In this document: piece after piece, positions 5,293-12,044 of the stretch | How the letters are laid out: each line of letters opens with the position of its first letter | Position numbering within the stretch: position 1 is the stretch's first letter | Source: a candidate division GN15 bacterium | GTDB lineage: Bacteria; Zixibacteria; MSB-5A5; GN15; FEB-12 | Reading direction: 5' to 3' | Assembly: GCA_014729205.1 (NCBI GenBank) | Contig: WJKG01000405.1 | Location: forward strand, 1 to 12,044 | DNA length: 12,044 nt | Program-made: the position numbers and the translations under genes | The notes under the pieces: model-generated | Database searches by the model: none | Told to the model about the DNA's origin: nothing | The model's input: only the letters and a program-made list of their open reading frames with translations

Positions 5293-5934
5293 TTATGAGA
5301 TCTCGGTTATTCCGTCAATGAAAAAGCTGATCCCAAGAAACACCAGGAAGGCAGCACAGGCAAGGATGAGTACCTTTAGTCCGGTGCCCATGATCAATCG
5401 CTTGCCCTGCCATAAGAGGGCTGAGACAAGACTGAACCAGACGAAATCGGACATGATATGCCCGAAGTAGAAGACGATCGGGCCGATAAACCCGAATTCC
5501 AATGACTTGGTGACAAAGGCCAATCCGGTAGTGGCCCACCAGACAAACCAGTACGGGTTTGACAACGAGGCCGTTATCCCCTTGCCCATAAGCAATCTAT
5601 GACCGCCCTTTGGCTTATCTGCCTGTGAATCGTAGTTGACGCGACCACGCAGTATGTCAATGGCCATGGTGGCACCCATGAGAACCAACGCCACCCCACC
5701 GACAATACTGATGGTGGAGGTCACAGTCGGATGTTGGGCAACCGCTGCCACCCCGAGAGCCAGTAATACCACAACGCCGATTTCGGCAATAGCATGCCCG
5801 ATGGAGATTACCGGTCCGGTTTGCCAGCCATGGCGTGGAGTTTCAGCGATTCCAACCGCCAGCAGTGGTCCAGGCATCATGGCTCCCGAGAAGCCCACAC
5901 CAAATGACAAGAAGAATAACGAGATCAGTTCCAT
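5293..5934 (-). CDS. LysE/RhtB-family exporter
   Basis: Members of this family export amino acids or other small metabolites across the inner membrane. The protein has 213 residues and six hydrophobic segments at about 4-30, 41-66, 74-96, 119-141, 148-174 and 186-208, the family layout. The N-terminal signature GFSGAMMPGPL (14-24) and SNPYW (125-129) are conserved family features. The charged stretch at about 97-118 is a likely cytoplasmic loop. The ATG at 5934 is the natural start because the hydrophobic N-terminus begins at once; no Shine-Dalgarno is visible. It is upstream of the GNAT gene, and an exporter paired with an acetyltransferase suggests disposal or detoxification of a metabolite, but this is inference. 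Substrate unknown. Confidence 0.88.
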   Translation of the reverse strand: MELISLFFLSFGVGFSGAMMPGPLLAVGIAETPRHGWQTGPVISIGHAIAEIGVVVLLALGVAAVAQHPTVTSTISIVGGVALVLMGATMAIDILRGRVNYDSQADKPKGGHRLLMGKGITASLSNPYWFVWWATTGLAFVTKSLEFGFIGPIVFYFGHIMSDFVWFSLVSALLWQGKRLIMGTGLKVLILACAAFLVFLGISFFIDGITEIS

Positions 5935-6007
5935 TGCCGATAGTAACCCGATTTAGTCCACGAAGGTTTCCTGGCGAAGAGCCCAGAGTTCTTTGCAGAG
6001 CAGCCGC

Positions 6008-6042
6008 AGACAAACAGGGCGAGATCGGTCGATCTCGCCCTG
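6008..6042 (-). terminator. Rho-independent terminator after the enoyl-CoA hydratase gene
   Basis: A perfect 13-bp inverted repeat, CAGGGCGAGATCG (6015-6027) and CGATCTCGCCCTG (6030-6042), lies 29 bases beyond the crotonase stop. On the minus strand it is followed by TTTGTCTG. The two central bases mean the real loop opens by one or more pairs. It separates the crotonase transcript from the LysE-GNAT genes. Confidence 0.75.
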
Positions 6043-6071
6043 AGACGTGGCTCTACATGAGGAGTTCAGTA

Positions 6072-6857
6072 TCAATGACCGGTGAAGTTGGGCTTGCGCT
6101 TCTCCAGGAACGCCTCCATACCCTCGTTCTTGTCGCCGGTCCCGCACATCTGACCGAAGCTGACCTTCTCAAGATCACAGCCGACCGACAAGGCCACATC
6201 GAGCCCACGATTTATGCACTCCTTGGCGGTCTGGACCGCCATCGGGGCTTTAGCGCAGATTGCCTCGGCCATTTCCATCGCCTTGGTTAGCAGATCGTCA
6301 TGAGGATAGACCTCGTCCACCAGCCCAATCCGATGGGCTTCCTCGGCGGAGATCATCTCACCGGTGAGGATCAGGTGCATTGCTTTTCCTCGACCAACCA
6401 GACGCGGCAGGCGCTGCGTACCGCCGTAGCCGGGAATAATGCCGAGGTTCACCTCGGGTTGTCCCAGTTTCGCCTTGTCCGAGGCGAGTCGGATGTCACA
6501 TGCCATAGCCAGTTCGCAACCACCACCGAGCGCGAAGCCATTGATGGCGGCGATAACCGGCTTGGGGAAGTTCTGGATCGTCTTCATCAGATACTGGCCT
6601 CGGGCAGCGGTATCGGTGCCGCTGCGAACATCGGTGTCAGCCAGTTCGGAGACATCGGCTCCGGCCACAAAGGCCTTGGGACCGGTACCGGTAATTACGA
6701 CGACTTTAATCTTGTCATCGGTCCAATAGTAGCTGAAGAGCTTCTGCATCTCAGCAATGGTCTCGGCATTGAGCGCATTCATGGCTTTCTCGCGGTTTAT
6801 GGTCACCATCAAGCAGCCTTCCTTCTCTTCGACCAGCAGGTTCTTGTACTCGCTCAT
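6072..6857 (-). CDS. Enoyl-CoA hydratase (crotonase family)
   Basis: Crotonases hydrate trans-2-enoyl-CoA to 3-hydroxyacyl-CoA, the second step of beta-oxidation, in the cytoplasm. The protein has 261 residues, the standard length. Both catalytic glutamates are present with the correct spacing: E115 in ALGGGCELAMACD and E135 in GQPEVNLGIIPGYGGTQRL. The oxyanion-hole region KAFVAGADVSEL (61-72) and G112 are also conserved. With both glutamates kept, a true hydratase is likelier than an isomerase or hydrolase; chain-length preference is unknown. The start ATG (6857) has AAGGGA seven bases upstream. It is 57 bases downstream of a GNAT gene, probably in one transcript, and lies opposite the divergent acyl-CoA dehydrogenase, which would supply its substrate. 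A small CTATT/AATAG inverted repeat (6880-6894) lies in the gap before it. Confidence 0.94.
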   Translation of the reverse strand: MSEYKNLLVEEKEGCLMVTINREKAMNALNAETIAEMQKLFSYYWTDDKIKVVVITGTGPKAFVAGADVSELADTDVRSGTDTAARGQYLMKTIQNFPKPVIAAINGFALGGGCELAMACDIRLASDKAKLGQPEVNLGIIPGYGGTQRLPRLVGRGKAMHLILTGEMISAEEAHRIGLVDEVYPHDDLLTKAMEMAEAICAKAPMAVQTAKECINRGLDVALSVGCDLEKVSFGQMCGTGDKNEGMEAFLEKRKPNFTGH

Positions 6858-6914
6858 GGAATCATCCCTTATCAGTTATCTATTCATCAAATAGGTATTT
6901 CTGACGTTTTCCTC

Positions 6915-7394
6915 TTAAGGCTCGACCAACCGGACCAGCTTGAGTCCCTGAGTATAGGTGGTAGTGCCCTGAATCTCGAAGCCTGCCTTGACGAAGCAGC
7001 CCAACGCTTCCGGGTCCTCGTGAAACAGGTGTATGACGACTTTGGCGACGTTGTCCCGGGCAGCGGCTCGCGAATACAACAGGTCCAGCATCATACTACC
7101 GTATCCCTCCCCCCGCTTGTAGGGATCCACAATCAAGTGGGCGATCTCTACAGCCAGTTCCAGGGGGCGGTTCCACAGCTCGCCATAGGCAACAACCTTC
7201 CCACGGGTGGACATAAGATAGCTGGTAACGTCCTTACGTTGCCAGGTATCGATGAGGGTGTCAGGCGGGGGGTAGTTCTTCGAGCGGCAAACGGCGTAGA
7301 GGGTATCCTCGCTGTCAATCCATGACAGGACGTTACGCGCGTACTCCGATGTGTACGGAATGATGTCGGCGTTGGTCCGGGTCTGCTTATCCAT
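6915..7394 (-). CDS. GNAT-family N-acetyltransferase
   Basis: This is a second, unrelated-looking GNAT of 159 residues. Motif A runs from about 82 to 103 and contains the intact acetyl-CoA pyrophosphate loop R94-G-E-G97-Y-G99 (KRGEGYGSMML). Motif B is EALGCFVKAGFE (129-140). Substrate is not evident; the overall form (short, with EIAHLIVDP before the loop) resembles general GNATs of the RimJ/RimL or YjaB kind without a decisive match. The ATG (7394) is preceded by GAGG at a short spacing. It is the first gene of the leftward transcript that continues into the crotonase gene, and shares its upstream region with the divergent acyl-CoA dehydrogenase. Whether it has anything to do with acyl-CoA metabolism is unknown. 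Confidence 0.87.
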   Translation of the reverse strand: MDKQTRTNADIIPYTSEYARNVLSWIDSEDTLYAVCRSKNYPPPDTLIDTWQRKDVTSYLMSTRGKVVAYGELWNRPLELAVEIAHLIVDPYKRGEGYGSMMLDLLYSRAAARDNVAKVVIHLFHEDPEALGCFVKAGFEIQGTTTYTQGLKLVRLVEP

Positions 7395-7426
7395 TAGGCC
7401 TCAAGTGCTATGCGTTTTGAGAGGGG

Positions 7427-7455
7427 AATATACACAATGAGGCTCCTGCGGGCAA
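7427..7455 (-). promoter_or_regulatory. Candidate promoter for the GNAT-crotonase transcript
   Basis: On the minus strand TTGCCC (7455-7450), a 17-base spacer and TATATT (7432-7427) give a plausible sigma70-type promoter starting near 7420, about 26 bases before the GNAT ATG. It is back to back with the acyl-CoA dehydrogenase promoter at 7506-7534. Confidence 0.45.
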
Positions 7456-7505
7456 CAGGATCACAGTTGGAACGGGGCGCGGCGATTGGGGGAACGGCGG
7501 TGTGG

Positions 7506-7534
7506 TTGACTTTGTTATTAGCGGCATGTATATA
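7506..7534 (+). promoter_or_regulatory. Promoter of the acyl-CoA dehydrogenase gene
   Basis: TTGACT (7506-7511), a 17-base spacer and TATATA (7529-7534) place the start near 7541, about 37 bases before the ATG at 7578. The promoter lies inside a longer open frame beginning at 7410, which argues that this extension is not translated. Confidence 0.55.
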
Positions 7535-7577
7535 CTCATCTCAAAGAGAACGAAGCTGCCGCAGGACAGGTGAAACT

Positions 7578-8780
<1,203 letters not shown>

Positions 8781-8791
8781 CCGTAAATCGC

Positions 8792-8823
8792 AGGGCCCGG
8801 CCGCGACAAAGCCGGCCCTTTTT
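8792..8823 (+). terminator. Rho-independent terminator after the acyl-CoA dehydrogenase gene
   Basis: AGGGCCCGGC (8792-8801) pairs with GCCGGCCCT (8811-8819) with one bulged C, and is followed by TTTTT (8819-8823). It begins 12 bases after the stop codon. Confidence 0.8.
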
Positions 8824-8855
8824 ATCATCTTTATAGTCTTGATCTTGCTGCTGAG

Positions 8856-8882
8856 GGGATGCATCAGGAGAAGATGCGTCTC
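8856..8882 (+). repeat. 10-bp hairpin with an AGGAGAA loop
   Basis: GGGATGCATC (8856-8865) pairs with GATGCGTCTC (8873-8882) along ten positions, counting two G·U wobbles, leaving the purine loop AGGAGAA (8866-8872). The loop would display a Shine-Dalgarno-like or GGA-type sequence. It lies 38 bases before the ATG at 8921, too far to serve it directly. An ATG at 8874 inside the 3' arm opens a nine-codon frame (MRLVKKHLQ, stop). There is no T-tract, so it is not a terminator. Confidence 0.4.
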
Positions 8883-8920
8883 GTAAAGAAACACCTGCAA
8901 TAGCCGATAAAAAGAATGAT

Positions 8921-9190
8921 ATGGCGGACGTTCCACGTACAAAATGGGGTGAGTTGAAGAAAGTCAGTTACTTCGTGCAGGGGTACCTGGACCTGGAGGA
9001 CGTGCTGTCGTCGGTCGACAAGATGATCGAGACGAACACCTCAGAAGGTGAGAGAACCGCCGTCAAGCGAGTGTGCCGCATGACAGCAATACCCCTCCCT
9101 AACCGCTCGGCGGGGATGGTCTTACATCTCTGGATACCTGAGGGTGCAATCGACAGCAGCCTAAAGCAGCAAGGAACTCAGACAAACTGA
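8921..9190 (+). CDS. Small hypothetical protein, doubtful
   Basis: I do not recognise this 89-residue frame. The first 52 residues look protein-like, with a charged helical stretch (about 8-40, KWGELKKVSYFVQGYLDLED and following) and codon choice like the neighbours. The last part is less convincing and polar, ending LKQQGTQTN. No signal peptide or membrane segment is present. The ATG at 8921 is the only possible start after an in-frame stop near 8854, and its upstream sequence (AAAAAGAATGAT) has no good Shine-Dalgarno. It is isolated between the acyl-CoA dehydrogenase terminator and the 3' end of glmS, with no close partner. Nothing on the opposite strand explains the frame. It could be real, a remnant, or chance. 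Confidence 0.4.
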   Translation: MADVPRTKWGELKKVSYFVQGYLDLEDVLSSVDKMIETNTSEGERTAVKRVCRMTAIPLPNRSAGMVLHLWIPEGAIDSSLKQQGTQTN

Positions 9191-9232
9191 ATCTCTTTCT
9201 CACCACCTCAGAGACCCCTGACGTCACGATAA

Positions 9233-11062
<1,830 letters not shown>

Positions 11063-11071
11063 ACTGTGTCC

Positions 11072-12044
11072 CTATGACTTAAAGTGCGCCATTACATCAT
11101 GCGACAACTGCTTGGTAAGCTGGTCGCTGTCTGTCTCAACTATGAGTCGGAATATGGGTTCGGTGTTCGAGGAGCGGATTTGCACCCAGCCGTGCTCAAA
11201 ATCGAACCTGAGTCCGTCGCGTTTGTCTACTTTGTGCTTCCCAATAAGGTCAGAGGCCTTTCTGGAGAAGTCTTTCAGGCGGGTCGAGAAGTCCGATGGC
11301 AACTCCGCCTTAGCTTTTATAGTGTAGTATTTCGGCAAAGTTTCCACCAGATCTTTCAGCGACGTGTGCTCCTCGGCAAGGCATGACAGCACCAGCGCCG
11401 CCGCGACCAAGGCATCACGTCCGGCGTGAGATTCCGGATAGATAACTCCTCCGTTCCCTTCACCTCCGATGACCGCCTTGCGCTGCCGCATGGTCTGGAC
11501 AACGTTAGCCTCGCCGACCTGGGCGTAATAGACTTTGGCACCGAGTTCTCGGGCCATATCGGCGGTCGCCCTCGAGGTGGACAGGTTGATCACGGCATTA
11601 CCCTTGGTCTTATTCAGAACATGACGGACAGCAATCGTCAGCGTGAGTTCCTCGCCAATTGGCCGACCTTTAGCGTCGACAAGGGCCAGTCGGTCGGCAT
11701 CGGGGTCACAGGCCATGCCGAGCTCCGCCTTGTGTTTCTTAACCGCGCGACCCAGTTGGCCGAGATTCTCGGCCACCGGCTCCGGTTCATGGACGAATTT
11801 GCCGGTTCCCTCGCAGTTGATCTGCTTGACCTTGACCCCCAGCTTCTCCAGTAGCGGCGGCAGGGCGAAAGAGCCAGCGCCATTTATGGCGTCAACTACA
11901 ACCGTGAGCTTGGCCTTCTTGATTTTTCGGCGGTTGACCGCCTTTAACTTGAGCACACGGTTGATGTGCTTGTCGATCCAGTCCGTCTCGCTACCGATTT
12001 TGCCCAGTTTGTCGGTTGGTTTGTACGCAAAATCGTCGTCGGTA
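11072..12044 (-). CDS. glmM: Phosphoglucosamine mutase-like phosphohexomutase, C-terminal part, start outside the window
   Basis: Enzymes of this family move phosphate between C6 and C1 of a hexose; beside glmS the expected reaction is glucosamine-6-phosphate to glucosamine-1-phosphate. The last 323 residues are visible, in a frame open to the window edge. The Mg2+ loop DPDADR lies at visible residues 113-118, the sugar-recognition loop GEGNGG at 194-199 and the phosphate-binding loop RSSNTEP at 290-296; VDAINGAGS (50-58) is also family-typical. The active-site phosphoserine segment is outside the window. The sugar loop differs from the GExSGH of most bacterial GlmM and looks like the form in archaeal-type phosphohexomutases, so phosphomannomutase or mixed specificity is possible. 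An internal GTG (11956) is not the start because conserved-looking sequence continues upstream of it. The symbol rests largely on context. Confidence 0.85.
   Translation of the reverse strand, partial: TDDDFAYKPTDKLGKIGSETDWIDKHINRVLKLKAVNRRKIKKAKLTVVVDAINGAGSFALPPLLEKLGVKVKQINCEGTGKFVHEPEPVAENLGQLGRAVKKHKAELGMACDPDADRLALVDAKGRPIGEELTLTIAVRHVLNKTKGNAVINLSTSRATADMARELGAKVYYAQVGEANVVQTMRQRKAVIGGEGNGGVIYPESHAGRDALVAAALVLSCLAEEHTSLKDLVETLPKYYTIKAKAELPSDFSTRLKDFSRKASDLIGKHKVDKRDGLRFDFEHGWVQIRSSNTEPIFRLIVETDSDQLTKQLSHDVMAHFKS

Noticed and set aside
5934..5945. Leaderless start for the LysE-type gene
   Set aside because: TACTAT lies five bases before the ATG on the minus strand, but no -35-like hexamer sits at the right distance, so the evidence is too thin.
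6300..7325. A 341-codon plus-strand frame opposite the crotonase and GNAT genes
   Set aside because: It spans two well-supported minus-strand genes, has no domain I recognise, and is the sort of long antisense frame that codon bias produces.
7410..7577. N-terminal extension of the acyl-CoA dehydrogenase by 56 residues
   Set aside because: The extension is unlike the family N-terminus and contains a good promoter; the ATG at 7578 has its own Shine-Dalgarno and gives the expected N-terminal sequence.
9175..9232. Terminator between the small ORF and the glmS 3' end
   Set aside because: Only 4-bp stems (for example TCAG/CTGA near 9178-9190) without a proper T-tract on either strand were found.

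Overview
The window is a piece of bacterial chromosome of moderate GC content (coding DNA is richer in G+C than the AT-rich gap at about 1080-1660). It carries housekeeping genes and no mobile elements, CRISPR array, tRNA or rRNA. The gene content is a B12-dependent class II ribonucleotide reductase, PgsA/PgpA phospholipid synthesis, a CinA-ThpR pair, two GNAT acetyltransferases, a LysE exporter, crotonase and acyl-CoA dehydrogenase, and GlmM/GlmS. I cannot name the species. The mix fits an uncultivated lineage near the FCB or deltaproteobacterial groups (Zixibacteria-like would be one guess), with low confidence.

Layout. (1) Positions 1-896, minus strand: the N-terminal 298 codons of nrdJ, from a TTG start behind a perfect GGAGGT. 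(2) Positions 897-1844: a 948-base gap with no convincing protein gene but many regulatory signals. These are two tandem 16-bp NrdR-like operators spaced 31 bp apart upstream of nrdJ, a long nested hairpin in the presumed nrdJ leader, a nested hairpin farther upstream, a TTGACA-type leftward promoter, and a rightward promoter plus strong intrinsic terminator framing an RNA of about 80 nt. The gap ends with a promoter placed so that pgsA should have a leaderless mRNA. (3) Positions 1845-4756, plus strand: a tight operon pgsA-pgpA-cinA-thpR. (4) Positions 4753-5934, minus strand: LysE-type exporter then a GNAT; the GNAT stop overlaps the thpR stop on the other strand. (5) Positions 6072-7394, minus strand: a second GNAT then enoyl-CoA hydratase, closed by a 13-bp perfect-stem terminator. 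(6) Positions 7578-8780, plus strand: a divergently transcribed acyl-CoA dehydrogenase with its own promoter and terminator. (7) Positions 8921-9190: a small unrecognised ORF preceded by a 10-bp hairpin with an AGGAGAA loop. (8) Positions 9233-12044, minus strand: glmM-like phosphohexomutase (its start lies outside the window) followed 9 bases later by glmS.

How the genes work together. PgsA and PgpA are consecutive steps to phosphatidylglycerol. Crotonase and acyl-CoA dehydrogenase are consecutive steps of beta-oxidation or a related acyl-CoA route, and are arranged divergently from a shared promoter region. GlmS and GlmM are the first two steps to UDP-GlcNAc. NrdJ supplies deoxynucleotides, and the tandem operator suggests NrdR control.

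The most distinctive content is the nrdJ-pgsA intergenic region. All RNA, promoter and operator calls there come from reading the sequence by eye, with no folding or database search.
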